Positions 1 through 7,220 of a DNA stretch of 29,520 nucleotides are shown in pieces. The DNA lies in assembly GCA_964609655.1 (NCBI GenBank), contig CAZSUA010000025.1, forward strand, positions 1 through 29,520. Reading direction: 5' to 3'. The position numbers were made by a program, and so were the translations under genes. Numbering within the stretch: the first letter of the stretch is position 1; every line of letters begins with the position of its first letter. This DNA comes from JBBRRP01 sp964609655 (GTDB lineage: Bacteria > Myxococcota_A > Polyangia > Polyangiales > Polyangiaceae). The notes below the pieces were generated by a model that saw only the letters and a program-made list of their open reading frames with translations, was not told the DNA's origin and searched no databases.

Positions 1-290
1 ACAGCAAAATGATGGTGCTCAAGCTGCACATTATCGATCAACGAATTGCCATTGAACATCCCGCTCTCTCCGTTCGGTTCGCAGTTTTTCGTGCCATTCG
101 CCGGTGCGGGGAAGGTGAAGGTACTTTGGGTTGGCGCATTCGCTCCAGGCCCGTGCGGGTTCCAACAGCCCGGGATTGCCGCAGCCCAGGCGGAGCCGGT
201 TCCCAAAATCCAGCATGCCACCACCAGAAGAGATAACCAGCGTTGAACTGCGACTCGTGCACCAGTTGGCGCGAAAACGTTGAATGTCAT
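1..290 (-). CDS. Secreted protein of unknown function, N-terminal part only
   Basis: The reading frame starts at the ATG at 288-290 and runs off the left edge of the window; about 96 residues are visible. A good Shine-Dalgarno (GAGGAA) lies about 7 bases upstream and supports this start. Residues 1-36 form a clear Sec signal peptide: a basic stretch (R12, R17), a hydrophobic core LLVVACWILG and a likely cleavage site after SAWA. The mature part begins AAIPGCWNPHG and is rich in Pro, Gly and Asn, with two visible Cys (C42 and one in the KNCEPNG stretch). It matches no family I recognise. It lies 17 bases downstream of the stop of the gene at 308-943 on the same strand, so the two are probably cotranscribed and both act outside the cytoplasm. 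Confidence 0.7.
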   Translation of the reverse strand, partial: MTFNVFAPTGARVAVQRWLSLLVVACWILGTGSAWAAAIPGCWNPHGPGANAPTQSTFTFPAPANGTKNCEPNGESGMFNGNSLIDNVQLEHHHFA

Positions 291-307
291 GGTCGCTTTC
301 CTCTAAA

Positions 308-943
308 TTAGGTTCCTGATGGGTCCCGATGCGGACCAATATTTGCCTGAGATTTCGTCGGCACTAACTCACGTTTGGCGTCAGAGTTCGAACCGGTGGC
401 GCCCTCAACCTCTACTTCAAAACGAACTCTGCCGCTGGCAAGGGGGGACGCAACAAAGATGAAGGCGCGACCGGTCGTGCCGCGAGTCGCTGTGAACCTG
501 GTGCGCGCTATTCCCCCAGCATCTGCGGCAACGGATATTGAGGTTCTTTCGTTCGGAAAAGAGCCCAGCCCCGCGCTAGTGAAAGTGACCGGAGCGCTCG
601 GAACCACACTGACTGCCAGGTCAACGCTTCCCAAAGGCTCGACCGTTTGTCTAAACGCGACTGCGCTTGTAATGGCGGGGAGGTCGGGCCTCGGTGACAA
701 GACCTGAAAGGCTCGCCCGGGAACTACCTGCGCTAGATAAGCCGCAGGATCTCGATTGTAGTCCTCGCGGGAGAACTCTGAGATGGCAAGAGCACCCTCT
801 GGTACCGGCTCGAACCTAGCGACGCTTAGAGCTGGCGCGGTGGCCCTTGGCTTGCGATCGTCCCTGATTTTCGCTTCATCCAGGGCCTTATTGCCAGTGT
901 ATCGCCAGAAGCCAAACGCAACCGTTCCGCAGCCAACACGCAA
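308..943 (-). CDS. Hypothetical exported (lipo)protein, probable frameshift at its start
   Basis: The open frame of about 211 residues begins with an implausible TTG (943) and lacks a signal peptide. A better start, an ATG at 967-969 preceded by GAGGG, lies in another frame and encodes MNKRGVAVICVL. One extra G at 933-934 would join the two frames and give V-L-G-C followed by GTVAF, a standard lipoprotein signal. So the gene is either frameshifted in this genome or carries a one-base assembly error. The C-terminal half (about residues 80-190) alternates Val, Ala, Thr and Ser and contains VEVEG, which resembles a beta-sandwich (Ig-like) domain; that fold is inference. The stop (TAA, 308-310) lies 17 bases before the next gene, suggesting a two-gene operon. 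Function unknown. Confidence 0.6.
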   Translation of the reverse strand: MRVGCGTVAFGFWRYTGNKALDEAKIRDDRKPRATAPALSVARFEPVPEGALAISEFSREDYNRDPAAYLAQVVPGRAFQVLSPRPDLPAITSAVAFRQTVEPLGSVDLAVSVVPSAPVTFTSAGLGSFPNERTSISVAADAGGIARTRFTATRGTTGRAFIFVASPLASGRVRFEVEVEGATGSNSDAKRELVPTKSQANIGPHRDPSGT

Positions 944-1059
944 ATCACTGCAACCCCTCGCTTATTCATAGCCCTCGTGCCCCGCAGCTCATGGTTTCAT
1001 GCTCCCCATCACCACACCTGCTACTCGACCGCACGTGTCAACGCAAGTGACAAGATCGT

Positions 1060-1096
1060 TACGACCGAGGATGGTTTCCTTCGTGTATGACCGAGG
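1060..1096. repeat. Short direct repeat in a divergent intergenic region
   Basis: The sequence TA(C/T)GACCGAGG occurs at 1060-1070 and 1086-1096, 26 bases apart start to start. It lies between the minus-strand exported-protein pair and the plus-strand glycosyltransferase, where both promoters should be. It could bind a regulator, but two 11-base copies with one mismatch may be chance. Confidence 0.25.
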
Positions 1097-1226
1097 GTAG
1101 GCATGTGTAATTGTTGCGTCGAAGAGCGGTCGGCGTGTGCGTTTGTTCATTTGCGAAATGCCGCGTGAGGTGAGTGAGCCTGTGAGCGCTTGCCTAGGTC
1201 GCACCCGAAGGGCATGGAAGGCTGCG

Positions 1227-1964
1227 ATGCCCAAGCTTTCGATTGTGGTTCCCGTCTACAACGAGGCGCACGAATTGGCAGCGGTGCTCGCGATGCTGTT
1301 TGCGTCGCCGTGTCCGATCGAACGCGAGTGGATTTTCGTTGACGACTGTTCGACCGACGGCAGCGTAGGGATCCTACGCTCCAACGCCGAGGCCTTCGGC
1401 TTCAAGCTCTTGGTGCAGACTGCGAATCAAGGCAAGGGCGCGGCCGTGATCCGAGGCATCGCTGAGGCTTCAGGGGACTTCATCGTGATTCAGGACGCCG
1501 ATCGCGAATATGATCCCGCGGATATTCCCTTGCTTCTTGAGCCGCTACTCACTGGGAAGGCGGACGTTGTCTTCGGCAGCCGTTTCAAGAAAAGCGGCAC
1601 ACAGGTTCACCGCACCTACCACTACTTCGTCAATCGCACCCTCACCGTGGCCAGCAACCTGCTTTCTGGCTGTTATCTGACGGACATGGAAACTTGCTAC
1701 AAGGTTTTTCGTGCGGACTTGCTAAAATCTATGAAGCTAGAGTCCAAGCGCTTTGGGATCGAAGTTGAGCTGACCGCCAAGCTCGCGAAGGTGCGCGCCC
1801 GGGTGCAGGAGCTTCCGATTTCGTACTTCCCACGCACGCGGCTGCAGGGCAAGAAAATCGGCTGGAAAGACGGAGTGGCGGCGCTGGGTCATTTGGTTCG
1901 TTACAACCTCTTCACCTCGGTAGATGAATCCTTCACCCACGTGGACGATCGCTATCGTCGGTAG
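1227..1964 (+). CDS. Family 2 glycosyltransferase, polyprenol-phosphate-mannose-synthase-like
   Basis: The 245-residue protein starts at the ATG at 1227, with GGAAGG about 6 bases upstream; the longer frame from 1137 adds an unconserved stretch. It has the GT2 GT-A fold signature: LSIVVPVYNE (residues 4-13), VDD (38-40) for nucleotide binding, and QDADRE (89-94) holding the metal-binding DxD-type motif. TDMETCYKVFR (152-162) is typical of dolichol- or polyprenol-phosphate mannose/glucose synthases (DPM1-like). No C-terminal membrane helices are present, so it resembles the single-domain soluble form that works at the inner face of the membrane. The family moves a sugar from GDP- or UDP-sugar to a polyprenyl phosphate. 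A TMTC-like enzyme that could use such a donor is encoded at 5367-7220. Sugar identity cannot be read from sequence. Confidence 0.88.
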   Translation: MPKLSIVVPVYNEAHELAAVLAMLFASPCPIEREWIFVDDCSTDGSVGILRSNAEAFGFKLLVQTANQGKGAAVIRGIAEASGDFIVIQDADREYDPADIPLLLEPLLTGKADVVFGSRFKKSGTQVHRTYHYFVNRTLTVASNLLSGCYLTDMETCYKVFRADLLKSMKLESKRFGIEVELTAKLAKVRARVQELPISYFPRTRLQGKKIGWKDGVAALGHLVRYNLFTSVDESFTHVDDRYRR

Positions 1965-2018
1965 CTTCCCAGGCAACCTAGGGCTGCGCCGAGTGTCTCC
2001 AAGAGGAGGTCTGAATGC

Positions 2019-2031
2019 AGAGCTAAGCTCT
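2019..2031. other. Small inverted repeat between convergent genes
   Basis: AGAGCT-A-AGCTCT lies just 3' of both the glycosyltransferase (stop at 1964) and the kinase (stop at 2036). It might help end transcription, but the stem is only 6 bp and there is no T-run, so support is weak. Confidence 0.2.
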
Positions 2032-2035
2032 AGGC

Positions 2036-3898
2036 CTATTCTGGAACTCGGAAGGCTTGCGGGAGCGTCAGCGGCAGGCCCGCAAACGCTGGGATGGAGC
2101 CCTGCTTGAACGCCGCCGTCACACAGTTTCCGACGGCAGTGCCGGGGAAGGCGCCGTTCAGTCTCACGTTGGTAACGTAACCCTCTGGATGAAAGGTAAC
2201 GATAGCCTGACCGGCGCCTGACGGCCCTCCGGATCGGCTGCAGCGAGAGGCCCGCAGGGCACTGGCCGCAAGCACCGCTGTTGCCGCTCCCCGGTTCACT
2301 TCAGATCGCTTAAGCGGTGGCGCGGCTTCAGTTTGAGTGGGTGCTGGATCGTTGGCCGCGCGAACCGCGTCGGCAGCTTCCTGGCCAGCACGTTCCACGA
2401 GCTCACGTTCCGCCTTGGCACCCCTGCGGGAGCCTCGTCCGCGGCCCGTGCCGTCGATCTTGAATGGTGCTTCAAGCGCCGGGAGAGGTTCGGCTCGGGT
2501 GGCCTGTCCTGCTTGCGTTGGTGGGGCATTGGCAGCGCTCGGGCTCATATCCTCATCCTCTACCTCGCCGTCAGCATCCGAATGGGGCCCTTTGGAAGTT
2601 TGAAGGCTGGCTCCCACAGGATCCTGCGATTTTAACCAGACCAGCGTAGCGACTAGCCCTGCCGCTGCCACTAGCCCCATGGCGACAAGCGCCAGCCAGG
2701 GCTTCTTGCGGGGCGGCGGCTGGATCGGGTCCAGCGTTTGCGGGCTGGCTGTGCCCGTTGGATCGCTCAGGCTGTTCGTGTTGGTTTGGAAGCTGGATGA
2801 GGGGGCGGGCGTGGAAGTGAACGAGCCGTCGTTAAACGGAGTGCTCTTGCCAGACAAGCTGAGATCCAGAGGGCCGAGTGCCGTTGACTCGCTTGGGATA
2901 AGGTCAGCTTCAATGTGTCCATCGACGGCGCGCAACGCTTCGCGAATGGCCTCACGTTGCTGCTCGATGCGGGTGCCCAAGACACGTTTGAGGAGGCGGC
3001 CCACGCCAGCTTCAGGCACCAAAATTCGCTCGTTAATGAGGTAGCGATCGAGCGCGATGCGTAGCTCTTCTGCCGTCTGGTAGCGTTCGTTCACATCGCG
3101 CGCTAGGGCTTTCAACACGATGGCTTCGAGCGGCTCGGGGTACTTTGCGTAGACCTCGGTCGGCTTCGGAATCGAGGCCTCTGAAACGAGCCTCAAGGTG
3201 TCTCGTGCCGATTCGCCGCGAAACAGGCGCTCACCAGTGGTGAGCTCGTAGAGCACAATACCCAACGAAAAAACGTCGCTCCGCCGATCCAGCCCAGTGC
3301 CGCGAACTTGCTCGGGCGACATGTAGCCCAGCTTCCCCTTGAGGAGTTCCTGATCCTTGTCGGTGCGTGCGGTGGCGCTTGCCACCCCAAAATCTACTAG
3401 CTTTACTCGCCCATTTAGGCCGATCAAGATGTTGTGCGGGGAGACGTCACAGTGCACCAATCCACACAAGCGGCCATCCCAATCACGTAGCTCGTGCGCG
3501 GCGTGGAGTCCGCCGGCCGTATCCGCGATCATGCGCACCGCCATTTCCGGCGGAATCGCACGGCGTTTTTTGGCTTCGCGAATCAGGGCGCGCAGCGAAT
3601 CCCCTTCGACCCATTCCATGGCCATGTAGAGGATCCCGTAATCCTCGGATACGTCAAAAACGCTCACCACGTTGCCGTGCGAGATGCTTCTGACGATTTG
3701 CCCTTCCTCGAGGAACATCGAGCGAAAATCCTCGCGGGTTGCGAGCTCAGGCAACATCACCTTAACGGCAACTAAACGTTCTGCACCCCCAAACGACTTT
3801 TCACGCGCCACCCACACGCTGGCCATACCCCCCTGCCCGAGCTGAGTCAGAAGCTGATATCTGCCCAGCGTGGCACCGCATTTGAGCTCAAATTCCAT
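2036..3898 (-). CDS. Transmembrane Ser/Thr protein kinase with C-terminal AgmX/TonB-like domain
   Basis: From the ATG at 3896-3898 the protein has 620 residues. Residues 12-290 are a Hanks-type kinase: Gly-rich loop GQGGMA (21-26), VAVK with Lys46, HCDVSPHN with Asp151, DFG (169-171), and SPEQ (194-197) in the activation region. The HRD arginine is Cys (HCD), a variant I associate with myxobacterial kinases. A Pro/Ser/Thr-rich linker (340-397) leads to one membrane helix (about 401-421) and an outer region. The last 80 residues (two Cys, then AIVTFHPEGYVTNV and a Cys in AVGNCV) resemble the C-terminal domain seen in AgmX/PglI-type proteins. All catalytic residues are present, so it should be active. 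The start is uncertain: no strong ribosome site precedes it, and the frame stays open to a TTG at 3955. It lies 108 bases downstream of the pseudokinase on the same strand. Confidence 0.93.
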   Translation of the reverse strand: MEFELKCGATLGRYQLLTQLGQGGMASVWVAREKSFGGAERLVAVKVMLPELATREDFRSMFLEEGQIVRSISHGNVVSVFDVSEDYGILYMAMEWVEGDSLRALIREAKKRRAIPPEMAVRMIADTAGGLHAAHELRDWDGRLCGLVHCDVSPHNILIGLNGRVKLVDFGVASATARTDKDQELLKGKLGYMSPEQVRGTGLDRRSDVFSLGIVLYELTTGERLFRGESARDTLRLVSEASIPKPTEVYAKYPEPLEAIVLKALARDVNERYQTAEELRIALDRYLINERILVPEAGVGRLLKRVLGTRIEQQREAIREALRAVDGHIEADLIPSESTALGPLDLSLSGKSTPFNDGSFTSTPAPSSSFQTNTNSLSDPTGTASPQTLDPIQPPPRKKPWLALVAMGLVAAAGLVATLVWLKSQDPVGASLQTSKGPHSDADGEVEDEDMSPSAANAPPTQAGQATRAEPLPALEAPFKIDGTGRGRGSRRGAKAERELVERAGQEAADAVRAANDPAPTQTEAAPPLKRSEVNRGAATAVLAASALRASRCSRSGGPSGAGQAIVTFHPEGYVTNVRLNGAFPGTAVGNCVTAAFKQGSIPAFAGLPLTLPQAFRVPE

Positions 3899-3922
3899 AG
3901 GGTGGGCTGGACCTAGAGTGTC

Positions 3923-3931
3923 GGGGGGGGG
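3923..3931 (+). repeat. Run of nine G (poly-C on the coding strand) upstream of the kinase start
   Basis: An uninterrupted G9 tract lies 25 bases upstream of the chosen kinase ATG, inside the possible N-terminal extension from TTG 3955. Such runs can slip in replication and are also common sequencing-error sites. If the TTG start were used, a slip would shift the frame. Confidence 0.5.
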
Positions 3932-4006
3932 ATGCCTCAGACCGTCACGAGGCAAGCCGACGATTGGACCATTTTTCTGAGACTTTTGCGAAAGCTTTTG
4001 CTCGCC

Positions 4007-5368
4007 CTAAGGCGTGGTGTCGGCTGGCACCGGGCTCGAGCGGGGAGCCTCCACGACAAGGGGAATCTTCATTTCCACGTCCAATAGCGCATTTTCGCCG
4101 GGCGCTAGCCGCACGCTCCGATGCTCCGGCGGCGCATTGGGATGTTCGAGGCGCACATAGTGGATGCCGCTCGACAACGGAATAGGCGCGGCAAACGGGG
4201 TGGTCTCGACCTTCACGCCATCGATGGTGACGCTCGCCCAGGGAGTCGCCACCACGCGCAGATGGGCAAGATTGCTGGGCGCCAGGGTCAACAGCCCTTG
4301 CGCTTTACCGACCAGATTATCCTCCGCGCTCGCGTCGAGCGTCGCAAACGCGCTTCCTCCGGCTATCAGCAGGGTTGATGCCAGAAGGAGGCCTAGAAGC
4401 GGGCGCGTGAGCGGCACCGGATCGTGGAGGCTTGGCAGGCTTTGCCGAGGAGTGGGCACTTCACTGACCGGAACCTCCTCCGTTGTCCCGACCTGACCGA
4501 GATGCCCCAACAGCACCTTTCGCGTCGACCCGGTGCCCGACTCTCTGAACAGCTGCTCAAGGGTAACCGTCACTTCACGCGCAGATTGAAACCTGTCACC
4601 GGGCAGCTTCTCTAAACAGCGGGTCACTGTGCGTTCAAGCGCCAGCGGCAGGCCGTGCACTTTGCGCGAGAGTGGTTCGGGACGCTCGTGTCGGATGCGT
4701 TGGGCTGCGCTCTTGCTGGTAGTGTGCTCGAAGGCCGAAATTCCGCTTAAGAGTTCATACAAAACCAGCCCCAGTGAAAAGAGATCGGAGCGCGGATCGG
4801 CGGGCTCCCCCAAGATTTGTTCGGGCGACATGTAGGCCGTGCTGAAAGCTCCGCCGCTGCTGTCGAGAAGCTCAGGTGCTGTGGGTAAGCGTTCGTCAAC
4901 CGCGACCGTGAAGTTAATCAGCTTCACGTGCCCAGCTCGCGACACCAGGATATTGTCCGGCTGAATATCTCGATGCACGATGCCGTGCGCGTGCGCGTGT
5001 TCGAGGGCAACGCTCACTTCAAGCGCAATGGCAAGACACGTTGGAAGCGGCAACGGTGAGCTTTGCAGCAACAGCTCGCGGGCCGTAAAGCCGTCGACCC
5101 ATTCAAGAACGGTCCACATCCGATTCTCCTGCCGCACCAGATCGTAGACCTGAAGCACATTCGGATGTTGAAGCTCCGCCAGCAAGCGTGCTTCCCGTTC
5201 AAGCGTCGCGGCAAACGGCGAGGACGGCAAAATACCGAGCCCGAGAGCTTTGATCAGCACCTTGCGGCCGAGATGTTCCTGGACGCCTTGGTACAGATCT
5301 GCAATCGGCCCTGCGCTGATCTTTCGCAGGATCTGGCAACCATCGAACTTCAGCGCTTCCTCGGGCAT
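4007..5368 (-). CDS. Kinase-like protein (probable pseudokinase) with PEGA domain
   Basis: The 453-residue protein starts at the ATG at 5366-5368, with GGAG 5 bases upstream. Residues 9-275 are a Hanks-type kinase fold. Lys40 (VLIK), HRDIQPDN (132-139) and SPEQ (181-184) are kept. The Gly loop is eroded (SAGPIADLYQG, 18-28), and DFG is replaced by Asn152-Phe153-Thr154. Loss of the DFG aspartate usually removes Mg-ATP binding, so I infer a pseudokinase or a very weak kinase. One membrane helix (about 321-341) follows, then an outer PEGA domain (about 368-433, with VTIDGVKVETTPF and IPLSSGIHYVRLEHP). PEGA domains are usually extracytoplasmic beta domains. The active kinase at 2036-3898 lies just downstream, so the pair may act as activator and enzyme; that is inference. 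Confidence 0.9.
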   Translation of the reverse strand: MPEEALKFDGCQILRKISAGPIADLYQGVQEHLGRKVLIKALGLGILPSSPFAATLEREARLLAELQHPNVLQVYDLVRQENRMWTVLEWVDGFTARELLLQSSPLPLPTCLAIALEVSVALEHAHAHGIVHRDIQPDNILVSRAGHVKLINFTVAVDERLPTAPELLDSSGGAFSTAYMSPEQILGEPADPRSDLFSLGLVLYELLSGISAFEHTTSKSAAQRIRHERPEPLSRKVHGLPLALERTVTRCLEKLPGDRFQSAREVTVTLEQLFRESGTGSTRKVLLGHLGQVGTTEEVPVSEVPTPRQSLPSLHDPVPLTRPLLGLLLASTLLIAGGSAFATLDASAEDNLVGKAQGLLTLAPSNLAHLRVVATPWASVTIDGVKVETTPFAAPIPLSSGIHYVRLEHPNAPPEHRSVRLAPGENALLDVEMKIPLVVEAPRSSPVPADTTP

Positions 5369-7220
5369 GTCGCTCCGCGACTATGCTCTTCCCGCGGATT
5401 TTGTGCCAGACTCCTGCGCCGTGAATGGCCCCCAGCGTCTCCTCATAGCTCTCGGTCGGGGCCTGGCGAGTGCACGAGGCGCTGCTGCTCGGCATTTTAG
5501 GCGCCCTCCCAGGTTCTGGATCGCCTTGATTCCGGCGGTGCTCCTGGCTGCCGCCGCCTTCATGCGAAGCCCCGCCAGCAATTTCATCTTCGATGAACAG
5601 GAAGCTCTGCTCGCCAATCCGTATGTCAACGGGGACCGCCTGCACACCCTTCAGGCCTTCCAGCGCGATTTTTGGGGCTTGCCACCCGAGCGCACGATTG
5701 GCTCCTATCGCCCGATCCCCAATCTGATTTGGCGACCGCTATGGAGGCTGATGAAGGTGCCCTGGCTCCCTCATTTCGCTAACCTGCTCATCCACGCAGC
5801 GAATGCCAGCTTGCTGTCGGCATTGGCTTTTTCTGTGACTCGGCAGCGACGCGTTGCGTGGCTTTCGGGTGGCTGTTTCTTGCTCTGCGCCCTTTTGACC
5901 GAGGCGATTTGTGGGGTGGTGGGTTTAGCCGATGTCCTCTCGGGACTGAGTGCGCTTCTGGCGTTGTGTGCGCTCAGGCTGCGGATCGGTTGGAGTTTCG
6001 TCGGCGTGCTTCTGGCATTGTTGTTTGGGCTTTTTAGCAAAGAAAGCGCGATCGTCCTCGTTCCTCTAATTTTCGTCGCAGCGGTCGTTTTGGCACCGTG
6101 TTTCTTTCCAACAAAACCGGCGCGGCTCGCACGCGGGCTGGCGGCGCTACTCGCCAGCGTATCAGCGCTGGTTCTCTACACCTACCTCAGGCGCCAGTGG
6201 TTCCCGGTGGCATTGCCAGCGGAGCTCGCCGCACCGCTCGCCCCGGATTCGCCGTTCGCCGCACGGGCTCTGCACGAATTTCTAAAGTGGTTTCATCAGC
6301 CGCAGCTCTCTCGGGATCCCATCAACAATCCATTGGCGCTCGCGGCGACGCCGCTGCGGATTGGGGGCGCTTTACGCGTCTATTTCGGCGGTTTGATTCA
6401 AGTGGTGGCGCCTTGGACGCTGAGCGCTGATTACTCATTTCCCCAGGAGCTGCCGCCNNNNNNNNNNNNNNNNNNNNNNNNNNNNNNNNNNNNNNNNNNN
6501 NNNNNNNNNNNNNNNNNNNNNNNNNNNNNNNNNNNNNNNNNNNNNNNNNNNNNNNNNCCCGTGCTTTTGCCAACCGTTCGGGCGGAGCGGTTTTGGTATT
6601 TGCCCGCTTTGGGAACTTCCTTGTGTCTCGGTGTGGCCCTCGCGGCCTGGGTGGAAAGGCGCCGTTTCAAGCCGGATGCCTGGTTGGCGGTTGCCGCTTT
6701 TCTCGGTTTCCAGGCAGTGCAGGCTCGCCGGCATGCGCTCGATTACAGCGATGATCTGACATTTTGGCGCGGGACGCGCGCTTCAGTTCCCTACAGTGCT
6801 AAGGCCCATTTGAACTATTCGGTAATGTTGGGTGCGCGCGGGCAGCTCAAGGAGCGCTTGCAGAGTAACACCACTGCGCTCGAATTGGCGCCCGCCTGGC
6901 CCATGGCTCACATCTACCAAGGCGATACGCTGTGCCGCTTGCGGCGGACAGACGAGGCTTGGCCGTTTTTTGTGACTGGATTCGAACTCGGACCCAATGA
7001 TCCGAACCTGATCGCTCTGGCCTTGCAATGCCTATGGAATGAAAAAGCACTGGGCCCCGCGCGCCAGCAGCAGCTTTCAAGTTTGGCGCGTGCGCATCCT
7101 GGCACGTGGCTTGCCTACCTCGCGAACGACATCGTGACTAACGGTGTCAAGCACGGGGGAGTGGATCCGAAGTATCGCCCGCGTGGCTACAACGAGGGGC
7201 CCCGTAAGGACGGCGGCTAG
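5367..7220 (+). CDS. TMTC-like GT-C membrane glycosyltransferase with TPR tail (interrupted by gap)
   Basis: This is a multi-pass membrane protein. After the first helix (about 51-66) comes FDEQEALLANPYV (75-87), holding the acidic pair of GT-C enzymes. SYRPIPNLIWR (113-123), HFANLLIHAANA (136-147), GLFSKESA and, after the gap, AERFWYLPALG are all typical of the TMTC/DUF1736 family, which moves mannose from a polyprenyl-phosphate donor to protein Ser/Thr. The last about 130 residues (KAHLNYSVMLGARGQ onward) are TPR-like. The start is uncertain: ATG 5367 shares its CATG with the divergent pseudokinase start, and GTG 5421 is an alternative; an ATG at 5250 would overlap too far. The 100 N at 6458-6557 interrupt the frame. 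Donor and acceptor are inferred from the family, not seen. Confidence 0.85.
   Translation: MSLRDYALPADFVPDSCAVNGPQRLLIALGRGLASARGAAARHFRRPPRFWIALIPAVLLAAAAFMRSPASNFIFDEQEALLANPYVNGDRLHTLQAFQRDFWGLPPERTIGSYRPIPNLIWRPLWRLMKVPWLPHFANLLIHAANASLLSALAFSVTRQRRVAWLSGGCFLLCALLTEAICGVVGLADVLSGLSALLALCALRLRIGWSFVGVLLALLFGLFSKESAIVLVPLIFVAAVVLAPCFFPTKPARLARGLAALLASVSALVLYTYLRRQWFPVALPAELAAPLAPDSPFAARALHEFLKWFHQPQLSRDPINNPLALAATPLRIGGALRVYFGGLIQVVAPWTLSADYSFPQELPXXXXXXXXXXXXXXXXXXXXXXXXXXXXXXXXXXPVLLPTVRAERFWYLPALGTSLCLGVALAAWVERRRFKPDAWLAVAAFLGFQAVQARRHALDYSDDLTFWRGTRASVPYSAKAHLNYSVMLGARGQLKERLQSNTTALELAPAWPMAHIYQGDTLCRLRRTDEAWPFFVTGFELGPNDPNLIALALQCLWNEKALGPARQQQLSSLARAHPGTWLAYLANDIVTNGVKHGGVDPKYRPRGYNEGPRKDGG
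6458..6557. other. Assembly gap, 100 N
   Basis: Exactly 100 N, a usual placeholder for a gap of unknown size. The frames on both sides agree only if the length is taken literally. From my recall of TMTC proteins, the segment between the YSFPQELP-like motif and AERFWYLP normally holds about 50-60 residues, so the real gap may be nearer 150-180 bases. Confidence 0.97.

Noticed and set aside
3985..3998. Imperfect palindrome GCGAAAGCTTTTGC as a terminator between the two kinase genes
   Set aside because: The stem is imperfect, there is no T-run on the coding strand, and the two genes look cotranscribed.
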